64,000 bases of DNA from Serinus canaria (taxonomy: Eukaryota > Chordata > Aves > Passeriformes > Fringillidae), in the NCBI RefSeq assembly GCF_022539315.1, contig NC_066316.1, forward strand, positions 58,963,994 to 59,027,993. The letters are read 5' to 3'. This document shows, in pieces, positions 27,076 to 39,619 of this stretch (its first letter is position 1; the number at the start of each line of letters is the position of its first letter). The translations under genes and the position numbers were made by a program. A model generated the notes under the pieces. It was given only the letters and a program-made list of their open reading frames with translations, was not told the origin of the DNA and did no database searches.

Positions 27076-28989
27076 CGTGGTAGTAAGCAAATCTCCATTG
27101 TGAATGGATTTCTGACATTAATTCTGACCCCCTTTCAGGTCTTTTCATCTTATTAAATGCAAAACACTCAACCATGACCAAACTCTAGGTAATAAGTAAA
27201 TTCTGTTTCTGTAATTTCTGTGTACTTCAAGGAAAAGATAAGTACATGTAACTGTAGGAAGAGCTAGACCTAGATACAGTGTTTTGTCTGTATTAAGTAG
27301 TTTTCAAAATTCACTATTTTTGATGTATTAATAGAACTATATTACCTCCCTTGTTTTAATGTCCTAGCTACCTATAATTGCTAAAACCACTGTCCAAATC
27401 ACATTTTAAAACACATCAAAAGGAATTTTTCTAAATTCATTAAAATAAAATTTCTTCTTCTTTGAAATTAAAAAATGAGTAATTTAAACTCCATTCCAAT
27501 ATAGTGTTTTCCTTCACTTGTTGGCTTTAAATAAATATATATTACCATGTACAAAACCAAGAAATTAAATGCACATATTTCACCAAGATGCATCTAAATC
27601 CATATAGAACTGGGAAAAATGGGGATAATGACAGTGCCCTTTCTTAATGTAATATTAGTGAAGAACATCCATTCTCTCTATTATTAGAGAAAGTCAGATG
27701 TAGTGCTCATGTAAAAATAATTCAAAGCAGAGTTCTGTTTGGACTGTGAAAATGACACATAAATTCTTTACGCATGGCCATACTGGGACTGAGTCAAAGC
27801 CATACAAGCATCTGATTCTTGCTCTGAATACTGGTTGATTGACTGCTGTTGTAAACCATTTAATGGGACCCACATTTAAAACGCCGCTGAAAGACTGTCT
27901 CATTTTAGCAATCTGAGATGTCAGTAACAAGACAAGTTCAAGAAGACAGATTTAAACAAATGTTTGGGAAAAACATATCTACCAAATATACTACTAAGCA
28001 GATTTTTTTTTTGTAATGAGTTATAATCCAAATTTCTTAATCATATTCCAGAACAGTCTGAAGAATATTTGTAAATAACAGAGCCTCAATTTCACCCAAA
28101 TGAAAAATTTTATACCATGTTAAATGATCCTGTAATTTCTCCTTCTCAATTATTTGGATGCATATAAATAATATTTTAAAGCACAAACACATACAGAAGA
28201 CATTATATACATAGTTACATACACAAGGGTAAACATAACTATGAGACATACATTACACAAGGTAATAAATATGGTAAGACAAATCTATAGATAAATAAAA
28301 TGTATAAATGTATCTCATTTCGATTTTGACTGATCTGAATTTTGCAATCCAGATCAGTCTGCAGTCCAGTTTTGCCATATCCTATACTTTTTTCCTCTGT
28401 ACTGCTTTTGATTTTTTTGGCAACAATTTATCTAAGCTGAAAAAAGGTGACCCTAAGCACAAACAAAACATTAACAACAACCAGAATTTGTGAGGTGCTT
28501 GGCATGTTTAAGTAAAAGTCCTCAGAACAATCCTCAAGATAGGTAAGCACTTCTAGCAGCAATACTGCAGCACAAAGAAGTCTCCACAAGGGAAAAACCA
28601 AATTGTCACTAAAGCCCTACATGAAGTCCTGAAACCAGCACTAACTTCTAACAGTGGTATTTCTGATTTCTGTTCAGACAAAGCAGGAAGATACAACTCT
28701 GGCTTCTGGCATTGCAATAATCTAGCAAGGTGTCAGTACAATGTTTAAAGTTTAACGGTATGCTGAAGACTTATTATCAAATCAAAGTGGTACCACTGCA
28801 ATTCTCTCTGTACATGAATGCAGTCCAAGTAAGGTCACCTCTCTGCCATACCAGAGAAATTTCACTTAGCTTTAATCATCCATAAGTACTGTGTCTAATT
28901 GACTTAGTCACTGTCTGTCTTTAAAGTCAACAGAGAGATGAGCAGCTCTGGGGAGTGATACATCTCACTTACCTTAAATACTCATTTTA

Positions 28990-29379
<390 letters not shown>

Positions 29380-30059
29380 TCAGTTAGGCATTCTACTTGG
29401 AGACTGAATTTTCACATTTAATTCCTACAGTTTTCATTTTAACCATAAGTACAGTTAGTATGGAAAAGTACTTCAAGACGCAAAAAAGAATCGAAAAATA
29501 ATCATATGCCAAATCTTCCATTTTAGGGAAGCACTATCTACTGCAGAAGTTTTATTAAAATAAAAGTGTTATTGGTCCTCCTTTGTGCCATTTCCTTTTC
29601 AGTCCTGTAGGAAACAAATAGACATACACAATGCTACAACTGCTTTAACTTCCAATGTTTTGCAACAGTGTTCATGGAATGTGCAACTGGAAATTATTCT
29701 TGCTGTCATCACTGGGCACGCTGCTACAAGGAAGAATCTCAAATGGTCATCAAGGGTAGTTTTCTGAGTCATTAAAATCAGCTCACAGGAAAAACTTGTT
29801 GTATTGCACTAGCACTAGACTTTTTTATCTCAGTAAATCTAAAAACTTACTGGGATTTATAATATTGCAATCATTATGCAGTTTTGCATATATGAAGCGG
29901 AACATAATAGTTCAGTGGTTATTTTAAGAGTTATGGGGTCCTCATTATATTGCATCGTCAATAAAAATATATGATCTCTGTAGAAATTCAGTATTTCCTC
30001 CTTCAATCTATGTCCCAATAATGCTGTTTGCAATTTAAATATCATTATTCTATGCTAAG

Positions 30060-30770
30060 GAATATTAGGAGCCTCTAGCAGCTCCAGCCCCTACTGGTGT
30101 GTTCCCTACTGCCTGGCTGCTGGACTCTAGTCCAGAATATGGGAGACTCAGTCTTTGATGGATGTACCTGCTGCTTTCACCTCCTAGAGACACGTACCCA
30201 TGCTCAGAGGACATGGACATGGCTGGCTACATGGATGCCACTGCCTTCACCAGCACCTGCAGACAGGGCTCACAGGAGACACAAGTGCAGGTTGCTCCTG
30301 GCAGGAGCAGAAGGTCAACAGCGCAGGATGCAGATCACTTTCTCTCTGTGTTCACATTTGTGCATTCCTGAAGCACCATCAGGGCCCCTCTGTCCCCCCC
30401 AGCACCCCTGCCCATATTGCCGGCCTCTTACTGAGTCCACAGGTCTCCCACTTGCTGCTGGCCCAGCTTGAGGTTTGGCAGTGAACACCTGCACTCCCAC
30501 ACACACAGTTTGGGGAGGATACAGACATTTGCCCCTGGCAAACAGTTGGACAGGTGCACCCACCAGCCTCATTTTAAACAGGACTGGACCCTTCTGCAGC
30601 CTGCGCCATCCACTCCTCTTTTGGTTTTCCCCAACCTCTCCCCCGGCACACCCCCCATGCATTTGCACAGTCAACCTGCCAACATCCTGGACCCTCGGCT
30701 TTACATCCCCAATGGCTGCAAAGTCCTGGTTTGCCCGTGGTTTCTTGACAGCTCATCAGTGTGAAAAGTA
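30060..30770. other. Unexplained GC-rich block in AKAP7 intron 6
   Basis: About 700 bp, visibly richer in C and G than its flanks and rich in CCC/CAC strings, lies 2 kb upstream of the MSH5 retrogene. Overlapping frames of 60-124 codons on both strands have no recognised motifs. It might be an unclassified repeat, an exon of a non-coding RNA, or an older insertion; no terminal repeats were found. Confidence 0.5.
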
Positions 30771-31607
30771 AAGTCTACTTTAGAAAAGGTCAAATATCTC
30801 TTCATTTCCTTAATCTCTGAAATTATGACATCTAGTGGTGGATGCTTTTCATTTCAAGAAATGGAAATTTCAGTCTAAATCTCTGTGGAAGTCTACATTT
30901 ATTCCATCCTCACAGTAATTACGTAACATTTTATATTTTATGACTAGACTAGACCTTATGTACTAAAGTTATTCTGACATTAAATCATCATTCCTTGCTT
31001 TTTGGCTGACAGTTCTACGAAATACAGTTAGACATCAATTAGTAGTAAAAAAGACCTTTTCAGCCAGGAGAACACTTTTCAAAATGTGAAGCCCTGAGTT
31101 CTTCCGGAATGAAATGAAGAAAAGATAAAAATCACATATTCATGCTTCAATTAAAAAAAGAAACAACCACATTTACAAGAGATTGGGATGTTGCTTGTCA
31201 AAGACAGGTTGCTAAGGTGTAAATCAAATGTTGAATGCTCAGGAATTGAATCATGCTTGTGATGCACTACTGAAAGGTATTTGGAAAAGCAGCCATGGGA
31301 AAACTGATATTTTTAGTAACTGGAACAATTTCTGGAGTGCAGCTTGCAGCAAGATGTGAAAGGATGAAGCAATGCAGGAGCATATGAAGGTCATGGCTCA
31401 TTTCTTAACTGAAAGGGTCTAGAGCAGTAAAGATGCAGGAGAAAAGTAGTTACCACATGGGAATAGTACAGATACTGATAATAAGATAAGCTGTAATGGT
31501 GGAGAGTGAGAAACAAGAATACTCAAGAGGACCCTTTGAAGCATTTGGCGCTGGAAGGGGAGAGGAAGACATCTGCCTCTGGAGGAAGCACTGTAATGGA
31601 TGATGCC

Positions 31608-31615
31608 TATAAAGG
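31608..31615 (+). promoter_or_regulatory. TATA-like box upstream of the MSH5 retrogene
   Basis: TATAAAGG stands at the start of a CpG-enriched stretch about 1.1 kb before the MSH5 ATG, on the same strand. A start site some 25-35 bp downstream would place a 5' non-coding exon across the GC-rich block. This is position and motif evidence only. Confidence 0.3.
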
Positions 31616-31639
31616 ACACGGCTGAGCAACGCGGGCCGG

Positions 31640-32182
31640 GAGAGGCACGGCACGAGGAGCTCTTGCAGGACTGCCAGGGCACCAGGGAGAATGCCTTTGG
31701 CATCCCTGCAAAGTCCGGTTTTTCTGCCCCTGTCTCTGGGAAGGTGCAGCCAGCTATCCCAGCAGTTGAACCCTATGCAGTCTCCGTAGCCACTGCCACA
31801 GTAAGCCTTGGGACCAGGGGCAGGAAGGCTCCAGTGGTGACAGCGCAGGTAGCAGAGACGGAAGTAGCTCCGGGCTCCGTGCGCCAGAGCCCACAAGCCA
31901 GCACACCACTGGGCGCTCCCTCCATGCGGAGCCCGCCGGCGGCCCGAGGGTCGCTCCCAGCGGCGCGGCCGAGCCTCCAGCGGGACAGGGCGGGGACAGG
32001 GCGGGGACAGGGCCGCTGTGGGCGCGGCCCGGCTGGAGAGGCGGGTCCGGGCCCCCCGACGGGCCCTCCCGAAGGAGCGCCGAGCTCCGGCCCGGAGAGG
32101 ACGGGAAAGGGGACAGCACAACGCCTTAGGGCCGCAGGGTAGCACAGCAGCTGAGAGGAGCTGCCCATCTGTGGTGAGGAGG
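31640..32182 (+). other. CpG-rich candidate 5' non-coding exon/promoter of the MSH5 retrogene
   Basis: This segment is GC-rich with many CpGs (densest about 31,860-32,130) inside an AT-rich intron. It ends with a good splice donor, GAGG/GTGAGT, whose intron would start at 32,183. An acceptor (TCTTGCCAACAG) ends at 32,722, immediately before the MSH5 ATG. Splicing out this 540 bp would put A at -3 of the start codon, a better context than the unspliced C at -3. Long overlapping frames on both strands are treated as composition artefacts. The splice proposal is an inference that RNA data would test. Confidence 0.4.
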
Positions 32183-32722
32183 GTGAGTAGAGAGCAAAGA
32201 AGTGGGAGAGGATTGGAAGTGAGGTCCTGACAGGGACTGATCTGTCCCATCCCTTATGTGCTTCTATAGAAACTGATGCTGTGTGATGCTGCAGCATAAA
32301 TATGGGGCTGCGACCCTGAAATGATGGCCAGGCCATGGGGCTGCACTGCTGAGAGAAGCCATGGTCAGCACAGGTGCGTGTCACGAACCTCTGAGGGAGG
32401 ATGATTTTGTGCATGGATATACATGTCCATGCATGTTACTGTATTTATGGGTACTCGGGTCTACGAAGACTTTAAAAAAAAAATGATACAAAGAATAAGT
32501 GTAAAACTAATGCTGGTGTTAGCTCTGTTACTCCTTCCTTGGAAGCCAATAGTGGCGGTAGTTACTGGCTGTGTCACTCAAACATTTATAGTTAATTCCT
32601 GGTAGCATCTTATATTCTTCAGGGTTGGAAGAGTGGCTTTCTATTAACTTCCTGTTGTCAATTGAAATTACTTCTCAAGACGTTTTGGATGAATTGTGAA
32701 TAAAAATACCTCTTGCCAACAG

Positions 32723-35158
32723 ATGAGTGCCACATCAGCCACGAGCTGTGCCTTGCCACCAGCGCTTGGGCCTGAGCAAGAGGAGCAAGAGAGCTCGGAG
32801 ACACATATGTCTGTTCTGTGGTATGCAGGGCAGCTGGCAATTACTTACTATGATACAGAAGATTGCTCAGTCTACTTCATGCCTGACATACCTGATAACG
32901 AAGACCTCAAGCTACTGCAAAAAGTGATTGGGGAACTTAACCCTCAATGCATAGTGACCAGTGCAAAACAGGACCAGAATATTGCCAAATTCCTGACCAA
33001 CCTAACAGCTACAGCTGGTGATAAAGACATAGGAAAACCAGAAATTGTCCTGTTTCCCAACATAGATTTTGGTCTAGAAGTCAGCAAGCAACGGATCCTG
33101 TCTAGGCAATTTCCATTTATCCCATCTCACATGACTGCCACGGAGAAAATTCTCTATTTGTCCTCAATCATCCCTTTTGAGAGTCCACTCATGATACGAG
33201 CCTTAGGGGGGCTCCTTAAGTTTCTAGACAGAAGAAGGGTTGGAGTTGAACTTGAAGACAGCAGTATAGCAGTTCCTATTTTGGCCTTTAAAAAATTTGT
33301 GATGTCAGATACTGTGAATATGGACCAAGACACTTACTGTGTCCTTCAGATATTTAAAAGTGATATCCATCCTTCTGTGTACAAGCTATCCAGTGGACTA
33401 AAAGAAGGATTTAGCTTATTTGGAATTTTAAACCGTTGCAGATGCAAATGGGGAGAAAAACTGCTGAGGTTGTGGCTCACACGACCTACTCGGAACCTGA
33501 CAGAGCTGAACAAACGGCTGGATGTTATCAACTTCTTCCTGCTAGCTCAGAACCATGAAACAGTCCTCACTCTTCAAAACTGCCTCAAGAATATTAAAAA
33601 TGTGCCTCTTATTTTAAAGAGAATGACCCTTTCCAACACAAAAGTTAGTGACTGGCAAGCACTGTATAAGACAGCGTACAATGCAGTGTGCCTTAGAGAC
33701 ACGTGCCGTTCTCTGCCCAGCACTATTGAACTTTTTCAGACTATTTCACGTGTCTTCACTGATGATCTGCACTACATTGCTAACCTGATCAGCAAAGTGG
33801 TAGACTTTGAAGGCAGCCTCTCAGAGAACCGCTTCACTGTTAGACCCAATGTAGATGCCACGATTGACGAGAAGAAACGAAAGCTGATGGGACTGTCAGA
33901 CTTTCTTACAGAAGTGGCACGAAAAGAACTGGAGACTTTGGACAATCATATTCCCTCCTGTTGTGTAATCTACATTCCTTTGATTGGGTTCCTTCTCTCC
34001 ATTCCACGCCTACCAAATATGGTGGATAAGACTGACTTTGAAATTGAAGGCTTGGACTTCATGTTCTTGTCAGAAGATAAACTGCACTACAGAAGTGCCC
34101 GGACCAAGGAGCTAGACAGCCTGCTAGGTGACTTGCACTGTGAAATCAGAGACCAGGAAACACTCATCATGCACCAGCTGCAGACAAGGATCTTGGAGAA
34201 GTCTGAAGTACTTAACAGTGTGATTGAGTACACTGCGCACCTGGATGTGCTGCTAGCCTTGGCAGCGATGGCCCGGGAGAACGCCTATTGCCGACCGCGC
34301 TTTACTCACCGCCACGGCTTCCACATCAAGGACGGAAGACATCCACTCATGGAACTCTGTGCAAAGACTTTTGTGGCCAATCCTGTGGACAGCGGCGAGG
34401 CTACCAGACGAATAAAGATCATCACAGGGCCCAACTCTTCTGGAAAGAGTGTTTACTTAAAGCAAGTAGGTCTTATAGTGTTCATGGCTCTAATTGGCAG
34501 TTACGTCCCTGCAGCAGAGGCAGAGATTGGAGTAATTGATGGGATTTACACAAGAATCCACAGTAGGGAATCAGTTTCTGTAGGGCTCTCCACGTTCATG
34601 ATTGATCTTAACCAGGTTGCCAAGGCTATAAACAATGCCACAGAGAGGTCCCTGGTACTTATTGATGAGTTTGGTAAAGGCACCAACACACTGGATGGCC
34701 TGTCCCTTCTGGCTGCTGTCCTGAGGTACTGGATCAGACAAGGAACACAGTGTCCACAGGTCTTTGTCTCCACTAATTTTCACAGTTTAATGCAGCTAGA
34801 ACTCCTGCCTGACACACCTCTTGTGGAATACCTGACTATGGAGACCCATCAGGATGGAGAGGAGTTGATATTTTTCTACCAGATCAAACAGGGCATGTCC
34901 ACCATTAGTCATGCTGCCAATATTGCTGCTTTAGCAGGAATGCCAGCCAAAATTATTGAAAGAGGAGTGGAAGTATCAGAACTGATTCGCAATGGAAAAC
35001 CTATCAAACGTCTTGATCATCCTTCAAAATGTGATAAGATGGAAAAATGCAAGTCTGTTGTGGAAAAGTTTCTTTCAATAGACCTTGACGATCCCCAAGT
35101 GGACTTGGAAGAGTTCATGTCTAAAGAGGTGTTGCCTTCTGCAGCCTCAGTCCTGTAG
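32723..35158 (+). CDS. MSH5: Intronless MSH5 (MutS homologue 5) retrogene
   Basis: An uninterrupted 811-codon frame runs from the ATG at 32,723 to TAG at 35,156-35,158. The protein is collinear with human MSH5 (about 834 residues) from the N-terminal region ([17 protein letters not shown]) to the conserved C-terminus ([14 protein letters not shown]). MSH5 pairs with MSH4 to form the MutS-gamma clamp that stabilises crossover intermediates in meiosis; it lacks the mismatch-reading domain I. ATPase features: Walker A GPNSSGKS at residues 569-576, STFMIDLNQ at 623-631, Walker [11 protein letters not shown] with Asp648/Glu649, and TNFHSL at 684-689. Mammalian MSH5 has more than 20 introns, yet none is seen here, so this is a retrocopy. 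Intactness and mostly conservative differences argue for function. The frame extends nine codons upstream only through a GTG, so the ATG was chosen. Confidence 0.95.
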   Translation: MSATSATSCALPPALGPEQEEQESSETHMSVLWYAGQLAITYYDTEDCSVYFMPDIPDNEDLKLLQKVIGELNPQCIVTSAKQDQNIAKFLTNLTATAGDKDIGKPEIVLFPNIDFGLEVSKQRILSRQFPFIPSHMTATEKILYLSSIIPFESPLMIRALGGLLKFLDRRRVGVELEDSSIAVPILAFKKFVMSDTVNMDQDTYCVLQIFKSDIHPSVYKLSSGLKEGFSLFGILNRCRCKWGEKLLRLWLTRPTRNLTELNKRLDVINFFLLAQNHETVLTLQNCLKNIKNVPLILKRMTLSNTKVSDWQALYKTAYNAVCLRDTCRSLPSTIELFQTISRVFTDDLHYIANLISKVVDFEGSLSENRFTVRPNVDATIDEKKRKLMGLSDFLTEVARKELETLDNHIPSCCVIYIPLIGFLLSIPRLPNMVDKTDFEIEGLDFMFLSEDKLHYRSARTKELDSLLGDLHCEIRDQETLIMHQLQTRILEKSEVLNSVIEYTAHLDVLLALAAMARENAYCRPRFTHRHGFHIKDGRHPLMELCAKTFVANPVDSGEATRRIKIITGPNSSGKSVYLKQVGLIVFMALIGSYVPAAEAEIGVIDGIYTRIHSRESVSVGLSTFMIDLNQVAKAINNATERSLVLIDEFGKGTNTLDGLSLLAAVLRYWIRQGTQCPQVFVSTNFHSLMQLELLPDTPLVEYLTMETHQDGEELIFFYQIKQGMSTISHAANIAALAGMPAKIIERGVEVSELIRNGKPIKRLDHPSKCDKMEKCKSVVEKFLSIDLDDPQVDLEEFMSKEVLPSAASVL

Positions 35159-35500
35159 CAAGGGTATGTGTAAATACATAGACTGTATCATATCTACCAT
35201 GGAGAGTCTGGTACTTTAAAGAATGATCACCATGATGTGACCCCTCACAGGACATTTAGCTTGTAACAAACTGTTTGTTGTTACGTCCTTCCTTCTTCTT
35301 CTTGTTTAAACCAAGTACTTGCTTATCCCTGCAATCATATGGTGCATCATATGAGTGTATGAAGAGGAAGAATTTTAAGAACCTCTTCCAGCTGTTGGGT
35401 CACTCAGTTTGTGCATTTTCTGTCCCCGTTGCTGGAACCTCAGATTACAAAAATATATTGCAGAAAAATCACAACGCATTTCTACTGGTCTTAGAAGACT
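35159..35500 (+). other. Putative 3' untranslated region of the MSH5 retrogene
   Basis: The sequence between the MSH5 stop and the first candidate poly(A) signal has no sustained frame and no recognised repeat. It is assigned by position only; the junction between retro-inserted and host intron DNA could not be found. Confidence 0.4.
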
Positions 35501-35586
35501 ATTAAAGGAACGTGTTTATTGTTTCATATTCTCCCAAAGTGATGGTTTCAGCCATTTTAGGATCAGCATAAAAGATTCCAAATAAA
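35501..35586 (+). terminator. Candidate polyadenylation signals of the MSH5 retrogene
   Basis: ATTAAA at 35,501-35,506 and AATAAA at 35,581-35,586 lie 340-430 bp after the MSH5 stop codon on the same strand. Either could end the transcript. No long A-tract, which a young retrocopy would keep, follows them. Confidence 0.4.
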
Positions 35587-38500
35587 TACGTGGCTCAGAC
35601 TCTTGTAGCAACAATTAACAGTTGTCCCAATACAAACCACTGACATAGAGACTAGCGTAAGTGGCAGTGCAGAGGGATTTAATGGCTCTGTGGCTTTTCT
35701 TATACCAGCTTTTCTGTCCAAATGCCAGAGATCCCAGGAGTTATAAAAAGGACTGATAAATAGAAAGAAGTACCTTAGTTTTACTGAGAACTGTTCTCTT
35801 CTTTAAGGTTCTGTATGATACAGTTGTATCATGCATACTATGTGTCTATGCCACATGGGTATAAAGGCAAAATTACAAATCTAGGAATTTAAGAGAGAAA
35901 TTTACATTTTCTATTCTATTTTCAGTTACTAAGATTTGAAGATTAATACCACAAAGGGAGGATTCCCCTTCACTTCTCTTGTCATGCAGAGGATCTTTAC
36001 TGAACACAGTATTTTATGTATGCATATGCAAGAAAAATTCATTAACAAAGTAATGATGTAAGAGCCATATCTAAACACTATCAAAGCAATAACCTTTCCT
36101 GCAGCCAGGCAAGTGTCTGAGATTCCTCATGTAAAAAAGACAGAGGAGACATTAGATAGCTTACTCTCTGCCAAAACTTGCTCTAACCACTTACATTATG
36201 GCAAAGAAAAGACATACTACATCTCTCATCTTTATGTAATTTCAAGAAGCCAAGAATATTAATGTCACATAAACTGAGAGAAAATTTACATTTAAAAAAA
36301 TGAAATCCCTTCATAATTATCAGTATCGAACAAGTTATCTGGTATATCTAGCTGAAGATAGCAAAAAGATGACTATCAGCATTCATCAAAAAGATCTGAA
36401 ATTGAAGACACTGCTTTGGGCTTGATTCAGTGTGGAACTTCCTCCTTGATGATAAAGGAAACTATTACTAAATAAGTACCTTATGCTATTTCTGTATGAA
36501 ACTGGAAAGTGACAGAAGTTTAACATACTTTACATTTAAAAATACAATAATAAATCATGGAATTGTGCATTTAATGCTATTTCCAGTGCAATCATAATAA
36601 TTGCTGTCTGCATAATATCTGGTATCATGATGTTGCCATTGAAGTGAATGGCAACAGTGAATCAGGCCTTGAACAATACTCAGAAGTGTTGCAAATACAA
36701 ATATTTTTCTCAATAATATATTCTCTTTTACTAACTATACATGCAGCATCTTAAAGATACACCATAGAAAAGAATATAATATACAAAAGATTCATTATTT
36801 AGAATTTTGGCATTTTTTGTTGTCAACCATTGTCTAGGCTAGGGATATACTCTGCACTAATTAAGCAGATGCCATCAGAGCAATTTAGCTGTCAGTCATC
36901 TTCTACTTATGAAATTCATTTCACAGCATTTGCCATTCTGGCAGTACTAGGTATCAAAGGACCTTCAAACATCATACAGCATTTATGAAGTGTCTCACAA
37001 CACACCCTGAAATAAATAGGAATCTGGACAAATGGAAAACACAGGGCTTGTGACTGACTGTGGCAACTTAGGAGGTGAGTGAGGGAAGCAGGAACAGAAA
37101 CATTATCTTCAAATGCAAAACTCCAGTTGCTTCTTTTATTGTGCTTCATTAGGTTCTTTCCATAGAAGATAATGATACTAACCCAGGATTCTTCTCATTC
37201 AAATAATACTGGAAATAGCAGAACATGAGCAAGTAAATTATATCCCTTTGTCTCCTTCCACAAGGACATTTAGGAGCACACTATACCTCCTGTTTTTGGG
37301 GAAGTGTTCAGTGGCACATCTAACCTGAAGAAATGTCCATAAGCATGAAGAATGAATTAGTCCCACTTTTCAGTAGGTAAATAAGTCCTTGAATTTGAGA
37401 AGCTGAAGGGGGTACAGTAAACCAGATAGCTCTTTTCTAATCCACTTTTTTTCACACTTCCATCCTTTATTAATATCTGTTTCCAAGTTTTTTAGAGTTA
37501 CCATTGTTAGCTTAATTATCTGCCTTCAAAGAGAAAATTTTATTTCTTGAGATCTTTACTAGTTCTGAATTCTCAAACTCTTTGCTTTGTAAATATAATC
37601 TTTAACTTTGGAAAATTTAAAATCTCTACAAAATATATACATTTAAAAATGACTACAGTTATATTAAGGTTTAAAAAAGAGCTTTTTTTTCCCCCAAAAT
37701 ATAACTTTGGTGAAATTTAGATGTCATTGAGAAGAGGGTGACTTAATAGAATATTGTTTCAAATAAGGAAGCTTACATTTAAAAAGTAAATTAATATAGT
37801 TATATAAAACTATGACTGAGAACTATACTCAACCACTTCAGTACCATTTTCTCTTTTATAAGCTTGCTCATGTAACCTTCATCCACTTCCCTTTTCTTGC
37901 TTTTCATATTGTAGTAAGATCTGAAAATGCAATTAGACATTGTATCAAAATGTACTGCCAAATAATTATTCCTTTATGATAGATATTTTTGTTTACTGTT
38001 TTCTGTAAATGCATGAAACTATCTAACTAACTGCAGGAACAAAATGAAAGAAAAAATTATACTAAAGACTGATGTTTATGCCTCACACTGAATTGACAGA
38101 GAAAAGTGTACAGATTTTTAATACATAGTATCTTTCTATGCAGTAGATCATATGCATTATCCAGCATTATAGAGGGCTCAGGAAGATGATTTGGAATGAC
38201 ATTGACCTGGTTCTGTCAGCAGCAGTGAATATCAGAACACAGAAGAGATGTATCATGGCTAATATTTCATGGAAGGTAGATAAATGGAAATGAAACAACC
38301 AGCCAGCCAAAAAAACATCAAAAATACAGAATAGCAAAAATCCCACTCTGATTGTCTGAGATGTTTTAACCAGTTATATCACTGAACAGCTGATATTCTA
38401 GAAGATCTGTGGCTTTTTAAAATTGGCATTTTAAAAGCCCAACTGTCATTTCAAGCAAAAGCTTCTGTGAGTTGAAAAATTTAATATCTATCATATACCA

Positions 38501-39506
38501 CCTGCATGCTGTGGCTAAGTCTTTATTTCTATTTTAGAGCAAGTACACATACCCTCAAATTTTCTTGATGTATCTCAAATCTCACTACCTTCTTTCTACT
38601 GATTTCAAAATACTACCTAATTAAAACGTGCACCTTCAGCATTTTTAGAGATATTTCTAATTAAACTTTAAAGTTTAAGTATTAACTTTAATCGACTATT
38701 AAGGAAAAATCAACTTAAAAGATTAGTTTTATGTACTTTAATTCTTATTTAAAATATTTTTTCTGAAAATTATTTTCCTAGTCAAAGAATCACATAAAAC
38801 ATTCTACACAATGACAGGAAAAAATGTATGGACGTATACCTTGTGTTAAATAATACAGGACTACAGTTAAATTAGTATGAAATTTTAAAAAGGTATGCTA
38901 GTATTTCTTCTATATATTTTAATCACAGTTAAATCTTATTTTCATGTATTTGTGTATTTTGTCAAAAAACCCAAATAAACACGCAGGAAATAACTTCCTG
39001 CAAGAGAAAATATGGAAGATATACTAATTATATTATATACATTTATTAATATAGTTTTTCCTCATTACTCTGAAATTCACCAAAGCATATTCAGTAGAGA
39101 ACTAACTGCCTACTATGCATAATCCAAACAGAAATTCTACTGTTTCTTTGCTCATTTTCTCCTATACAGTAACAAAACTCAGCAAACAAACTGCATGGAT
39201 AAAATCTACGCCCTAATGGGAGTTCTGCAACTCTGAACAAGTACTTTCATCCTTTGGTCTTGCCTAATTTCCCAACAGAAAACAGACCATGATATTACTG
39301 CAACGAGAATATCAAGAGTGGCAAATTACAGTACAGGACTGTTCATATGGCAGATACCTTAATTATTTCTTTAAAAACCAAGCATTAAAGTCTTACCTCT
39401 TCAGCTGGTTACACAGTGGCAAATATGATGCTACAGCATAAACAACACTGTCCATCTCCAAACTAAACTTCCTAGATTGCCACTGAGTTGTGACATGTGA
39501 GCTCAC

Positions 39507-39619
39507 CTGCTTACGCAGCTCTGTTGATTTTGACAACTTCATGAAGGTCAGATGTGGTTTAAAAGATCTTTCTTCTCCTGTCATGATCCCCTTTTCTTGA
39601 AATATCTTTTTCATAGTCT
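39507..39619 (-). CDS. AKAP7: AKAP7 long isoform, coding exon 6 (second HxT motif)
   Basis: This 113 bp exon is phase 1 in and phase 0 out, with acceptor CCCGTCAG and donor AAGCAG/GTGAGC. It encodes IFQEKGIMTGEERSFKPHLT and then FMKLSKSTELRKQ. The PHLTFMKLSK segment is the second His-x-Thr motif of the 2H-phosphoesterase fold and is nearly identical to mammals. With exon 4, both catalytic motifs are present, so 2',5'-phosphodiesterase activity as shown for mouse AKAP7 is plausible. Confidence 0.95.

Noticed and set aside
31450..32250. A 266-codon minus-strand frame and 180-213-codon frames on both strands over the CpG block
   Set aside because: All lie in GC-rich DNA where stops are scarce, overlap in several frames, and show no family motif; composition explains them.
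32696..32722. MSH5 frame extended nine codons upstream
   Set aside because: The extension begins at GTG, not ATG, and an acceptor-like AG directly precedes the ATG at 32,723.
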